DNA of 64,000 nucleotides from Streptosporangiaceae bacterium (lineage in GTDB: Bacteria > Actinomycetota > Actinomycetes > Streptosporangiales > Streptosporangiaceae): the NCBI GenBank assembly GCA_025964695.1, contig JAOPYK010000098.1, positions 1 to 64,000 of the forward strand. Reading direction: 5' to 3'. Both the position numbers and the translations under genes were made by a program. The number at the start of each line of letters is the position of its first letter. Position 1 is the stretch's first letter. The notes under the pieces are model-generated. The model was not told the DNA's origin. It ran no database searches and was given only the letters and a program-made list of their open reading frames with translations. Positions 40,127-50,113 of the stretch are shown piece after piece.

Positions 40127-41410
40127 TCACACTGAGCGGGTGAACTGGGGGAGATGGGCCGAGTGGGCGGCGAGCCCCTCGTCGAGGATCTTCTCCGCGG
40201 TGTGCTTGCTGCGCACGAAGGGGTGCGCCATCAGGGCCTGCAGCGCCACCCGCGGGTCGCCGGTGGCGGCGGCGTCGGCGGCCAGCCGCTCGTACTGGTG
40301 AACGGCCTGGGTGAGGCCTCGCACCGGGCGGGGGAGCGGGCCCATGACCAGAGGTGTCGCGCCCTGGCGGCCGACGATGGCCGGTACCTCGACGATCGCG
40401 TCGTCCTCCAATGAGGAGATCGCGCCGTCGTTGACGGTGTTGACGATGATCCGCCGTCGTTCGTCGCGGGCGATGGCGCAGATGACGTCGACCGCGAACT
40501 CGCCGTGCTCCCCGCCGCCCCGGTCCCGGCTGGGCTCGGGGTCGTCTTTGCCCGCCTCGGCGGCGATCTGCTCGTAGTACGAGGGCAGCATGGCCAGGAT
40601 GTCCTGGGCTCGGGTGGTGTCCTTTTCGCGCAGTTCGCGGACGACCTCGTCATGGAAGAAGTAGTACTTGGCGTAGGAGTTGGGCAGGAAGCCGAGTGCC
40701 TTCGCGAGGGAGGTGATCCGGGCCGGGTCCCGCCACGGCGTCGCTCCGCCCGAGGGGGGCTCGAGGGAGGCGAGCCGGCCGGGCAGGTCGATCTCCCGGC
40801 CGTCCAGCCGGACCCGGGAGGCCCAGGTGGCGTGGTTGAGCCCGATCCAGTCGGCTTCCAGCCGCTCGAAGGGCAGTTCCAGCAGCGCCGCCCACATCTC
40901 GGTGTCGCCCACGTGCTGATCGCAGAGTCCGAGAATCCTGGTGCCGGGGGCGTACCGGGTGACCGCGTCGGTGACGACGTTGGTGGGGTTGGTGTAGTTG
41001 ATGATCCAGGCGTCCGCGCCGGCCAGCCGCGCGATCTCCAGCAGCACCGGCACGGAGCGGCAGGCCATCAGGAATCCGCCGGGACCGGCGGTCTCCTGGC
41101 CCACCACGCCGTGCCGGAGCGGGATCGACTCGTCCAGATGCCGGCCGGCCATCCCGCCGGGGCGGAACGTGGTGAAGACGAAGTCCGCCCCGTCCAGCGC
41201 CGACTTCAGGTCGGTGTGCGCCACGACTATGAAAGCGGCGCCGCGGGCGGCGAACATGGACGTTGCCAGCCGGGTCATCAGGGCAAGATGACCCTCGTCC
41301 AGGTCGTAGAAGGCCAGCTCCGCCCCGGCCAGATCGGCGGAACGGTGCAGCAGCCCCCGGATCACCCCGGGCATGTAACCGCTGCCGGCTCCCACGATCG
41401 CGATCTTCAC
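40127..41410 (-). CDS. glycoside hydrolase family 4 (6-phospho-beta-glucosidase-like)
   Basis: VKIAIVGAGSGYMPGVIRGLL; DFVFTTFRPGGMAGRHLDESIPLRHGVVGQETAGPGGF; IINYTNPTNVVTDAV; GLNHATW. Confidence 0.93.
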   Translation of the reverse strand: MKIAIVGAGSGYMPGVIRGLLHRSADLAGAELAFYDLDEGHLALMTRLATSMFAARGAAFIVVAHTDLKSALDGADFVFTTFRPGGMAGRHLDESIPLRHGVVGQETAGPGGFLMACRSVPVLLEIARLAGADAWIINYTNPTNVVTDAVTRYAPGTRILGLCDQHVGDTEMWAALLELPFERLEADWIGLNHATWASRVRLDGREIDLPGRLASLEPPSGGATPWRDPARITSLAKALGFLPNSYAKYYFFHDEVVRELREKDTTRAQDILAMLPSYYEQIAAEAGKDDPEPSRDRGGGEHGEFAVDVICAIARDERRRIIVNTVNDGAISSLEDDAIVEVPAIVGRQGATPLVMGPLPRPVRGLTQAVHQYERLAADAAATGDPRVALQALMAHPFVRSKHTAEKILDEGLAAHSAHLPQFTRSV

Positions 41411-41427
41411 TGCTCTCCCCCCGGTCA

Positions 41428-41479
41428 CGGTGTGTTCAGACGGTGTGTTCAGACGGTGTGTTCAGTCAGTGTGTTCAGT
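41428..41479 (-). repeat. four tandem copies of a 13-mer (CGGTGTGTTCAGA on + strand)
   Basis: 41428-41440, 41441-41453, 41454-41466, 41467-41479; the last copy contains the stop of the PfkB gene. Confidence 0.95.
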
Positions 41480-42587
41480 CGGCGTGCCGCAGGGTGGGCT
41501 GTGCTCGGGCGACGGCGTAAGCGCCTTCGTCGAGCCCACTCTGCGGGATGTAGGGCACGATGAACGAGTAGTCGGACAGAACCTCGGCGGGCACCTCGGC
41601 ATCTTCACCGAACGTCGCGATCTCGCCCCAGCAGGGTGCGCCGAGCGAGCCGCTGAGATGCCGGACGGAGAGCCCGGCGCACAGGTTGGCGAATTTCAGC
41701 CGCTGGGCCAGCGGCCACCCCGCGAGGGTGCCGAACACGAACCCGGCGGCGAACACGTCACCCGCACCGGTGGGATCCACGGCACTGACCGGCAGTGCGC
41801 CGGCCGAGGCGCGCTCGCCGGTGGTGGAGTCGATCGCGATGGCGCCCCGCTGCCCGAGTTTCACGACCACGACGGGCAGCCGCTCGGCGAGTGCCTCGAG
41901 CGCCTGTTCGGGGCTGCTGGAACGGGTGTAGGCCATCGCCTCTACCGCGTTGGGCAGGAACACGTCGACGTACTGCAGCCGGTCGAGCACCTCGGCGGAC
42001 CAGGCTTCGGTGGGGTCCCAGCCGAGGTCGGCGAAGACGGTCGCACCCTGCTTGCGCAGGGATATCGCCCACTCCGGGACGGGCCGGTCGATGTCGAGGA
42101 AGCAGATCTTCGCGCGTGGCGGGGCGCCGACGAGCCCGGTCGTGGGGAGGGGCGGTGGCGGCGCATAGGTGATCATGCTTCGGTCCGAGTCGTACGCCAT
42201 TGAGACCGTGACCGGGGTGGGCCAGCCGGTGAGCTGCCGGGACCAGCGGAGGTCGACGCCCTCCTGCTCGGAGAGGGTCCGCCAGAGGTAGGCCCCGAAC
42301 AGGTCGTCACCGACGGCCGCGGCCAGCCCGACGCGCAGGCCCAGCCGGCTCATGGCCACCGCGATGTTGGCGACGCCGCCGGGGGCCGAGCCGAGCCCCT
42401 TCGTCATGAGCTCCGTGCCGGGTGGTGGCAGGAACGGGAGTCCGGTGAAGATCATGTCCATGAAGATCTGGCCGCTCAGGAAGACGTCCAGGCCCTCGTC
42501 CCCGTCGGCGTGCAGATTTTCGCCGGCGCGTTCCCGCTCGTCACAGGGGTCCTCGAGGTTCGGGGAATGAGGAAGGTCAGAGGTCAT
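41475..42587 (-). CDS. PfkB-family carbohydrate kinase
   Basis: GSAPGGVANIAVAMSRLGLRVGLAAAVGDDLFG; VVVKLGQRGAIAID; VDPTGAGDVFAAGFVFG. Confidence 0.93.
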   Translation of the reverse strand: MTSDLPHSPNLEDPCDERERAGENLHADGDEGLDVFLSGQIFMDMIFTGLPFLPPPGTELMTKGLGSAPGGVANIAVAMSRLGLRVGLAAAVGDDLFGAYLWRTLSEQEGVDLRWSRQLTGWPTPVTVSMAYDSDRSMITYAPPPPLPTTGLVGAPPRAKICFLDIDRPVPEWAISLRKQGATVFADLGWDPTEAWSAEVLDRLQYVDVFLPNAVEAMAYTRSSSPEQALEALAERLPVVVVKLGQRGAIAIDSTTGERASAGALPVSAVDPTGAGDVFAAGFVFGTLAGWPLAQRLKFANLCAGLSVRHLSGSLGAPCWGEIATFGEDAEVPAEVLSDYSFIVPYIPQSGLDEGAYAVARAQPTLRHAD

Positions 42588-43239
42588 CGGGTGCCGTCGC
42601 GGTGAAGCTGGCCTCGACTGCGGCCCGGACGGTCTGTATCTCGGGCTCCAGCTCGATCGGCTCCGGTGCGGACTGGGCGCGCATCATGCCCCCGGCGGCC
42701 GACAGCGCGTAGACCTCCGGGTGGGTGTCGCTGGAGAGCCCCTCGTCGGCGAGTTCCACCAGGCCGGTGAGCCGGCAGCCGAGCGCCTCGGCGTATTCCC
42801 TGGCCCGGCCGACGGCCTCCCGGGCGGCTTGGTGCCTCGCCTGGCGGTACACCTGGCTGTCGTAGCGCAACGACCAGGTGGGCCCCTGAACGGCGGTGAG
42901 CTCCTGATCGCCGAGGCGGGTGACGAGCTCACCGAGGACGCTGAAGTCGGTGATGGTCGCGTTGATGCGCACGGTGCCCTGGTAGCGATGGATCTTTTCG
43001 TCCCGGCGCCGTTCCCGCATGAGCGGCTGGACCACCAGCCCGGCGGTCTCCACCTTCTCCACGGCATCGCCGTATGACTTGATCAGGTCGAGGCATTCCT
43101 GGTTGCGTGCGGTGAGCCGGTCCAGGGTCCGGCGGCGGTCCGTATCGCGTGCCTGCAGATGCACGGTGAGCTCGGCGATCTCCGGCTCGACCTGCAGTAC
43201 GGTTTCGCCGCGCACCCTGATCAAGGGGGTATCGGACAT
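42577..43239 (-). CDS. SIMPL (DUF541) domain protein
   Basis: IRVRGETVLQVEPEIAELTVHLQARDTDRRRTLDRLTARNQECLDLI. Confidence 0.88.
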   Translation of the reverse strand: MSDTPLIRVRGETVLQVEPEIAELTVHLQARDTDRRRTLDRLTARNQECLDLIKSYGDAVEKVETAGLVVQPLMRERRRDEKIHRYQGTVRINATITDFSVLGELVTRLGDQELTAVQGPTWSLRYDSQVYRQARHQAAREAVGRAREYAEALGCRLTGLVELADEGLSSDTHPEVYALSAAGGMMRAQSAPEPIELEPEIQTVRAAVEASFTATAPDDL

Positions 43240-43409
43240 GGAACCGCCTTAGAAGGGGTCGACTTCTCCACGATAGTGCAGAGCTCGGGGAGCTTCCGGG
43301 GTTGAGGCCATGCTGGGACTACAGCATGCGGCTATGACAAAACCCCGGTCACCGGCTCCCGGAAGCTCACCCACGTGGTCCCGAGGCTCAGAGGTTTCGT
43401 CCCGGAGGC

Positions 43410-44630
43410 TCAGAGGAACGTCCGGCCTTCGCCGCGGTAGGTGGGCACGGACCGCACCACGCGGTCACCTTCGATCAGGTGGAGTTCGGCGAAGCGTTCG
43501 CACAGTTCGCCGGCCTTGGTGTGCCGGAACCAGATGCGATCTCCGATGCGCAGCAGGCTCGCGGCCTTGCCCAGGAGCGGGGTCTGAACCTCGCCGGCGC
43601 CCTCGGAGCCGCTGAGAGACAGCCCGGCGGGCAGATACGGCCGGGGCAGCCGGACCTTGTCGCCGGTGCCGGAGGCCAGGTATCCGCCCCCCAGCGCGGT
43701 GACCATGTCAGGGGCCGGGCGGCGTACGGCCGAGAGTGCGAACAGCGCGGCGGGGCGGCCACGGAAGTTGGTGTAGTAGTCGAACAGATGCGGCTGGTAG
43801 AGACCGGAGCCCGCGGCGACCTCGGTGACGGCGCGCTCGGCCGCGGTGGTCTCGACGCTGCCGGTGCCCCCGCCGTTGACGTGTTCCAGGTCGGGCCCGC
43901 CGGCGCCGGTGAGCACGGCTCGTACCGCCTTGACGATGGCGGCTCGTCGGCGGGCCAGTTCGACGCGGGATCTGGCCTGCAGCAGGCGGATGGCCCGCGC
44001 CATGGCCGGGCGGCCGGGCGGGGCGTCACCGACGCCGGCGATCTGGGACTCGTACGCCATGATGCCGACCAGTGTGAAGGCGGGGCGCTTGACGATCTCC
44101 CTGGCCAGGCCGGCGGCCTGCGCCGGAGTGACGATGGGGGAACGGCGGGCGCCGACCCGCAGTCGGCCGCGCAGTGCGTAGTAGGCGGCGTCGATGTCGA
44201 TCCAGACCCGGATTGGCGCGGTCTGGCCGGTGGTGCACTCAGCGAGAACTTTCTCGATGAGTTCCAGGTGCTCGACCGAGTCCACCATGATCGAGACGAT
44301 CGAGGCGAGGTGCTCGTCCGCGGCCAGTTCCGCCAGGGCGGCACGGTCGGTGGTCGGGTAGGCGACCATGATGTCGTCGCTGAGGCCCCCCCGGGCCAGC
44401 CAGAGCGCTTCGGGGAGTGTGAAGGACATCACGCCCGCGAAACCGTCCATGGCCAGTACCTCTTCGAGGAGGGCGCGGCAGCGGACGGACTTGCTCGCCA
44501 CGCGGATCGGCTTGCCCTTGGCCCGGCGGACGAGGTCGGCGGCGTTGGCACGGAAGGCGTCCATGTCGACGATCGCGAACGGCGGTTCGAGGTCGGCCGT
44601 GGCGGCGTCGTAACGCTCCCGGATGTTCAT
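43410..44630 (-). CDS. alanine racemase / D-threonine aldolase-like PLP protein (amino acid deaminase/aldolase)
   Basis: PFAIVDMDAFRANAADLVRRAKGKPIRVASKSVRCRALLEEVL; VNGGGTGSVETT. Confidence 0.88.
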   Translation of the reverse strand: MNIRERYDAATADLEPPFAIVDMDAFRANAADLVRRAKGKPIRVASKSVRCRALLEEVLAMDGFAGVMSFTLPEALWLARGGLSDDIMVAYPTTDRAALAELAADEHLASIVSIMVDSVEHLELIEKVLAECTTGQTAPIRVWIDIDAAYYALRGRLRVGARRSPIVTPAQAAGLAREIVKRPAFTLVGIMAYESQIAGVGDAPPGRPAMARAIRLLQARSRVELARRRAAIVKAVRAVLTGAGGPDLEHVNGGGTGSVETTAAERAVTEVAAGSGLYQPHLFDYYTNFRGRPAALFALSAVRRPAPDMVTALGGGYLASGTGDKVRLPRPYLPAGLSLSGSEGAGEVQTPLLGKAASLLRIGDRIWFRHTKAGELCERFAELHLIEGDRVVRSVPTYRGEGRTFL

Positions 44631-44670
44631 AGTGGTCAGAGTGTCATAAAACAGTAAACATGAAAAGTCT

Positions 44671-45663
44671 TCACGATGGTCGTGGGTGGGCGGCGAAGAA
44701 GTCCCACAGCTGGGTGCTCGCGGTGCTCGGCCAGTGGTGCGTGCCGCCGTCGATCCGGCAGAACGAGACCTCGGCGCCGTCACCGCCCTTGCCCGTCGAC
44801 GTGCACTGAGCCGAGGCCCGGCTCAGCTCCCGGCTCAGGCTGGTCTGGCGCAGACCAGGCAGCTTGTCGGCCTTGCGCCAGAAGTCGACCGCCTGCGACA
44901 CCGGCGGGAAGGGGCGATGGTCGTTGAAATCCCGGTTGCCACCGCCGTTGTAGGGCACGCTGCGGTCCGCCGTGCCGTGGAAGATCAGCGCGGACACGGG
45001 ACGGCCCGGATGGCAGCTCATGACGAGAGCGCCTTCCACCACGCCGATCGCGGCCACCTTGCCGGGCCCGTCGCAGGCCAGGCGGTAGGCCATGCCCGCG
45101 CCGTTGGAGAACCCCGTCGCGTAGACCCGCCTGCCGTCCGCCAGCCCCGAGCCGACGAGCTTGTCGATCAGCTTGGTCAGGAACCCCACGTCGTCGACGT
45201 TGCCGATCTTGGCGGCTCCGCAGCAGTCGCCGGCGTTCCAGGTGGTCATGAAACCGTCGGGATAGGCAACCAGGAAACCCTTCTGGTCGGACAGGCCGTC
45301 GAAGCCGGTGAGCTCCCGCATGCCCTGCATGTTGCTGAGGCCGCCGTGCATGGCCAGCACCAGCGGAAGTGGCTTGACCGGCTTTCCGCTCCGCCAGCTG
45401 CCCTTGGTGAGCTGGGCCGGCACGTGCAGCAGATACTCGCGGTGCCCGACGGTGCCCACGTCGAGGTTCAGCTTGAAGGTGCCGGTGCCGGTGGGGATCC
45501 CCTGCACGGTCGTGGGGCGCCGACCGCCGCCTTTCTGGCCGCTGCGACCCGGAGCCGCGCTCTCGCCCCCCTGACCGCCTTGACCGCTCTGGTTCTTGCA
45601 TCCGGCGATCGCCCCGGCCAGCACCAGGACGATCGCCGCCAAGAGGAACAGGGCCCGTCGCAT
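44671..45663 (-). CDS. lipoprotein PHB-depolymerase-family esterase (LpqC-like)
   Basis: Lipobox LVLAGAIAGC; LVLAMHGGLSNMQGMRELTGFDGLSDQKGFLVAYPDG; ATGFSNGAGMAYRLACD; FHGTADRSVPYNGG. Confidence 0.92.
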   Translation of the reverse strand: MRRALFLLAAIVLVLAGAIAGCKNQSGQGGQGGESAAPGRSGQKGGGRRPTTVQGIPTGTGTFKLNLDVGTVGHREYLLHVPAQLTKGSWRSGKPVKPLPLVLAMHGGLSNMQGMRELTGFDGLSDQKGFLVAYPDGFMTTWNAGDCCGAAKIGNVDDVGFLTKLIDKLVGSGLADGRRVYATGFSNGAGMAYRLACDGPGKVAAIGVVEGALVMSCHPGRPVSALIFHGTADRSVPYNGGGNRDFNDHRPFPPVSQAVDFWRKADKLPGLRQTSLSRELSRASAQCTSTGKGGDGAEVSFCRIDGGTHHWPSTASTQLWDFFAAHPRPS

Positions 45664-45741
45664 AGGAGCGAACTTAACCCGGCTAGACCAACGCAAACCA
45701 GTGACGGATGTCACGCGGGGCCCGCACGGCGGACTCGGAGA

Positions 45742-46875
45742 TCATGCGGCCTCCTCCCGCGCGGCCGTACTCGGGTCCGTACTCGGGTCCGCCACCAGCA
45801 CCGGGCGCTGCTCCAGCTCCACGGTGACGGTGGAGCCCGCCGTGAGCGGACCGGCCTGGTGGCTCGGCAGATCGGCACACGCCTCGTTGCCGTCGTTCAG
45901 CCGCACCCGTACCCGGGTGACCGGCCCCATGAAGGTGGTCGAGGTGATGAGCGCCTGTCCGTCGTCGTCGGACCGCAACACCAGTGCCTCCGGACGGACC
46001 AGCACGTCCACCCGTGACCCCGCCGCGGGAGCTTCTCCGTCCACCGGAAGCCGGTGGCCGACCACCGACACGGTTCCGTCCCCCATTACGCCCGGCAGCC
46101 GGTTCATGGTGCCGACGAATTCGGCGACGAAGGCGGTCGCCGGGCGGGCGTACAGCTCGGCGGGCGGGGCGAGCTGCTCCAGCCGTCCGTCGCGCATCAC
46201 GCCGACCCGGTCGGCGACCGACAGCGCCTCGGACTGGTCATGCGTGACGAACAGCGTGGTGATGCCCAGCTCGGTCTGCACCCGCCGGATCTCCTCGCGT
46301 AGCTGCACCCGTACCAAGGCGTCCAGGGCGGACAGCGGCTCGTCCAGCAGGAGCACCTGGGGCTGGATCGCCAGGGCACGGGCGAGCGCCACCCGTTGCT
46401 GCTGGCCGCCGGAGAGCTGGTGCGGGTAGCGGCCGCCGTGCTCGGGCAGGCCGACCAGCTCCAGCAGCTCCTGGGCCCGGCTCTGCCTTTCCTTGGCGCC
46501 CGCTTTGCGGACGCGGAGGCCGAAGCCGATGTTGTCCAGCACGGTCATGTTCGGGAACAGGCTGTAGGCCTGGAAGACCATGCCCATGTCCCGCCGGCTG
46601 GCGGCCAGGCGGGTGATGTCCTTGCCGTCGACGAGGACCTGTCCTTCGTCGAGGTCCTCGAACCCGGCGAGGCTGCGCAGGGCGGTGGTCTTGCCGCAGC
46701 CGGACGGGCCGAGCAGGGCGATGAGCTCGCCCCGCGCGATGGTCAGGTCGAGCCCGTCGAGCGCCGTCGCGCCACCGTACGACTTGCGCAACCCACGTAG
46801 TTCGACGGAAGCGGCCACGGAGGGTTCGGACGGAGCGGCCACGGGAGTCTCCTGCGTAGAAGGGGGCAAGGTCAT
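45742..46875 (-). CDS. ABC transporter ATP-binding protein (PotA/PhnT/FbpC type, TOBE domain)
   Basis: LLGPSGCGKTTALRSLAGF; LSGGQQQRVALARALAIQPQVLLLDEPLSALDALVR; C-terminal TOBE-like region. Confidence 0.95.
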   Translation of the reverse strand: MTLPPSTQETPVAAPSEPSVAASVELRGLRKSYGGATALDGLDLTIARGELIALLGPSGCGKTTALRSLAGFEDLDEGQVLVDGKDITRLAASRRDMGMVFQAYSLFPNMTVLDNIGFGLRVRKAGAKERQSRAQELLELVGLPEHGGRYPHQLSGGQQQRVALARALAIQPQVLLLDEPLSALDALVRVQLREEIRRVQTELGITTLFVTHDQSEALSVADRVGVMRDGRLEQLAPPAELYARPATAFVAEFVGTMNRLPGVMGDGTVSVVGHRLPVDGEAPAAGSRVDVLVRPEALVLRSDDDGQALITSTTFMGPVTRVRVRLNDGNEACADLPSHQAGPLTAGSTVTVELEQRPVLVADPSTDPSTAAREEAA

Positions 46876-47699
46876 GACGCACTCCTGGCGGCCTTGGAAC
46901 GGCGATCGCCGACGACGGACAGTATGAGCAGGGCGCCCCAGGTGAGCAGCAGGCTCAGGATCGAGGCCGCGGTGGACTGCTGGCCGTGGCCGCCCCCGGA
47001 GTTGACGATCCAGACCGGGAAGGGAGTGAAGCCCAGCAGATTGGCGACGGTGAACTCACCGAGCACCAGGGCGAACGTCAGGATGGTGGCGTTCAGGATC
47101 CCGGTGCGCAGATTCGGCATGATCACCCGGATCAGGACCGTCGGCCAGGACGCGCCGAGCCCGCGGGCCGCGTCGACGAGGGTGCGCAGCGCCAGCATGC
47201 GCAGCCCGGCGTCCAGCGCCCGGTAGGCGAACGGCAGCGCGAGGATCACGTAGGAGAACACCAGCAGCAGCGGAAAGCCGGGTTGCTGGAGCCGGTTCAT
47301 GAACTGGAACAGCGAGCTGTAGGGGTCATCGGCCAGCTTGTTCTGCAGCGCGATGATCCCGGCCACGAAGGAGATGGGCGGGATCACCAGCGGCAGCGTG
47401 CACAGCGTCTCCACCAGGCCGCGCAGCCTGGGCAGCGAGAGCTGAATCGCGATCATCGCGGGCAGCAGCAGGGCCAGCAGGATCGCGACGGTGAGCAGGC
47501 CCATGCCGACGGACATCTGCAGGCTCTGCGCGAAGCCGTCGGCGCTGAACAGCCCGGTGTAGGGCGTGACGCTCACCCGGCCGTTGAGCGAGAACGTGAA
47601 GTAGATCGAGGCGGCCAGCGGGACGAGGAAGTACGCCGCGAAACCGGCCCAGGCGAGGCCGCGCCCTGCCCGGGTGCCCGCGGTCAGTTGTTCAGCCAT
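46872..47699 (-). CDS. ABC transporter permease
   Basis: DAARGLGASWPTVLIRVIMPNLRTGI EAA-loop variant; six TM; start MAEQLTAGTRAGRG. Confidence 0.92.
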   Translation of the reverse strand: MAEQLTAGTRAGRGLAWAGFAAYFLVPLAASIYFTFSLNGRVSVTPYTGLFSADGFAQSLQMSVGMGLLTVAILLALLLPAMIAIQLSLPRLRGLVETLCTLPLVIPPISFVAGIIALQNKLADDPYSSLFQFMNRLQQPGFPLLLVFSYVILALPFAYRALDAGLRMLALRTLVDAARGLGASWPTVLIRVIMPNLRTGILNATILTFALVLGEFTVANLLGFTPFPVWIVNSGGGHGQQSTAASILSLLLTWGALLILSVVGDRRSKAARSAS

Positions 47700-48589
47700 C
47701 GGGTGGTCCTTCGCTGGAGTGGCAGATAGACGGCCATCACGACACCGGCGATGAGGATCATGTCCAGGCTGAGCGCGAAGGCCACGTTCTGGGCGTTGGT
47801 CTGAACGTTGCCGGACAGCGCGCTGGCGATGTACAGCGTGACGATAGGTACCGAGCTGGCACCCATCAGTGCCCGGACGGTGGCGTACGCCGAGAACGCG
47901 CTGCCGAACAGCAGTACGAGACCGCCGAGCAGGGACGGCAACAGCACCGGGCCGCCCACGTACCGCCAGAACTGCCACCGCGAGGCGCCGAGGTTGGTGG
48001 CCGCCTCGTGCCACTGCACCCGAAGCCCCTCCAGTGCCGGAGTGATGACCAGGACCATCAGCGGGACCAGGAAGTAGAGATAGACCAGGACCAGGCCCCA
48101 GAACCCGTACAGGGTGAAGCCCGCGTCGCCCAGGTGCAGCCTGTCGGTCACGAAACCGTTGTTGCCGAGAGTGGCGATGAACATGAACGCCAGCGGCACG
48201 CCGCCGAAGTTGGCGAGCACTCCGGAGGCGGTCAGCACGATCCGCTTCAGCGTGTTCGTACGGACGACGAGCTGGGCCAGCCCCAGCCCCAGCACGGCGC
48301 CGGCCACCGCGGTGATCCCGGAGAGCTTGACGCTGCCGATCAGTGCGGTGCGGAACGAGCCTTCGCCCGCCAGCTTCATGTTCGACACGGTGAACGACGG
48401 ATTCGGGCCGGAGGACTGGAACGCTCCGTAGACCAGCATCACGACGGGCACCGCGAAGAACACGGCCAGGTAGAGGAGGAACGGGGCCACGGCGAGCCCG
48501 GCGAATCCGGCGCGCCGCCGGACCGGCGGTACCCGGGTCTCGGCGCCGGTGGTGCCGGCGCCGAGACCCGTGGGAAGTGCTGTGGTCAT
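47684..48589 (-). CDS. ABC transporter permease
   Basis: EAATNLGASRWQFWRYVGGPVLLPSLLGG EAA loop; overlaps the next permease. Confidence 0.93.
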   Translation of the reverse strand: MTTALPTGLGAGTTGAETRVPPVRRRAGFAGLAVAPFLLYLAVFFAVPVVMLVYGAFQSSGPNPSFTVSNMKLAGEGSFRTALIGSVKLSGITAVAGAVLGLGLAQLVVRTNTLKRIVLTASGVLANFGGVPLAFMFIATLGNNGFVTDRLHLGDAGFTLYGFWGLVLVYLYFLVPLMVLVITPALEGLRVQWHEAATNLGASRWQFWRYVGGPVLLPSLLGGLVLLFGSAFSAYATVRALMGASSVPIVTLYIASALSGNVQTNAQNVAFALSLDMILIAGVVMAVYLPLQRRTTRWLNN

Positions 48590-48596
48590 CAGCCGA

Positions 48597-49745
48597 TCAG
48601 CCCACTGCCTTGGGCCATCCGGCGATGACGACCTTCTGTGCGGCGTCGAGCTGGGCCTGCGTCGGGAAGGTGGCGGTTCCGGCGACCGGGGGCAGCTTGG
48701 CGACGCCGGCCTGGTCGGCCGTTCCCGCCTGCTTCATGGCGTCCAGCCGGACCGGGTGGGCGTAACCCTTGAGCCAGAGGTTCTGGCCCTCGTCGCTGAA
48801 GAGGAACTCCTCCCAGAGCCGCGCCGCTGCAGGATGCGGCGCCCACTTGTTGATGGCCTGGTCGTAGAACGCGGCATAGGAACTGTCCTTCGGCACCGCG
48901 GTGGTGAAGTCGATGCCCTTGGTCTTGAGCGTGTCGGCGTAGCCGAGGTTCTTGTAATCCCAGTCGATCAGAATCGGGGTCTCACCGCTCTCGACGGTGG
49001 ACTCCTTGGCCTCCACCGGCACGTAGTTGCCGGCCTTCTTGACCTTGCCGAAGAAGTCGATGCCCGGCTGGATGTTGTCGAAGCTGCCCTTGTTGGCCTC
49101 CGCGGCCGCGAACACCGTGCTGAAGGCGGTGTTGGACGCGCCGGGGTTGCCCCGGATGCCGACCATCTTCTTGTACTCGGGCTTGACCAGGTCGGCGAAG
49201 CTCGTCGGGCACACCTTGACCTTCTTGGTGGTGCAGCCGATCGACATGAAGCCGCCGTAGTCGTTGTAGTACGCCCCGCTCGCCTCCTTCTGGGCGTCCG
49301 GGATCGTGCTCCAGGTCGCGGCCTTGTACGGCGCGAACAGGCCCTGCTGAGATCCCTGGTTGGCGAACGCCAGGCCGACGTCCACGACGTCGGGCGCCCG
49401 GGTCTGGCCCTTGCGGCTGGTGATCGCGTTGATCTCGTCCTGGCTGGAGCCGTCCGGGTTCTCGCTCTCGATCTTGATGCCGTACTTCTTGGTGAAGGCA
49501 TCGATGATCGCCCCGTAGTTCGCCCAGTCCCGGGGCAAGGCGATCACGTGGAGGTTTCCCTCCTTCTTCGCGGCGGCGACGAGTTTGTCCATCCCGCCGA
49601 AGTCCGCCGCCGAGGTGGCCTTCGCCGACTTGGCGTCCGGCCCCTTGGTGCTCGAGGAACTACAACCCGTCACGGTCACCGCGAGAACCGCGATCCCTAT
49701 GCCCAGCCGGGTGATGGCACGTTTCACTTCGCTTGTCTCCTTCAT
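48597..49745 (-). CDS. ABC transporter extracellular substrate-binding lipoprotein (polyamine/Fe/AEP-type)
   Basis: Lipobox VTVTGCSSSS; GGMDKLVAAAKKEGNLHVIALPRDWANYGAIIDAFTKKYGIKIESENPDGSSQDEI. Confidence 0.93.
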   Translation of the reverse strand: MKETSEVKRAITRLGIGIAVLAVTVTGCSSSSTKGPDAKSAKATSAADFGGMDKLVAAAKKEGNLHVIALPRDWANYGAIIDAFTKKYGIKIESENPDGSSQDEINAITSRKGQTRAPDVVDVGLAFANQGSQQGLFAPYKAATWSTIPDAQKEASGAYYNDYGGFMSIGCTTKKVKVCPTSFADLVKPEYKKMVGIRGNPGASNTAFSTVFAAAEANKGSFDNIQPGIDFFGKVKKAGNYVPVEAKESTVESGETPILIDWDYKNLGYADTLKTKGIDFTTAVPKDSSYAAFYDQAINKWAPHPAAARLWEEFLFSDEGQNLWLKGYAHPVRLDAMKQAGTADQAGVAKLPPVAGTATFPTQAQLDAAQKVVIAGWPKAVG

Positions 49746-50113
49746 GAGTGTCGGGAGAAGTAGCTCGATTCCTGACGGCTTCGGAGTTAAGCTGAAATGA
49801 CATCCAGGTTAAATCTGAAGGGTCGCCGCCCTATTTCGTGCAACGTCTGGCATTGCCGAGAGGAAGTGACCTTCTGTCCCAGGCTAATGGGACCTCGCCG
49901 GCTAGGCCTATGGCAAGAGACCAGACCATAGCGCTTTCTTATATGCCTCATAGCCTGAGCGCATGTGGTGCGCCGGCCGTCCACCAGGTGTACGGGACCT
50001 GCACACTCGCCGTATAGCGGCCGCCTATCGCAGAGATCTCGAATGTCCCGTTGTGTGATCACCGCCGTACACGTCAGGCTGATAAAACCGGGACGTCGAG
50101 CGAGAGGATCACC

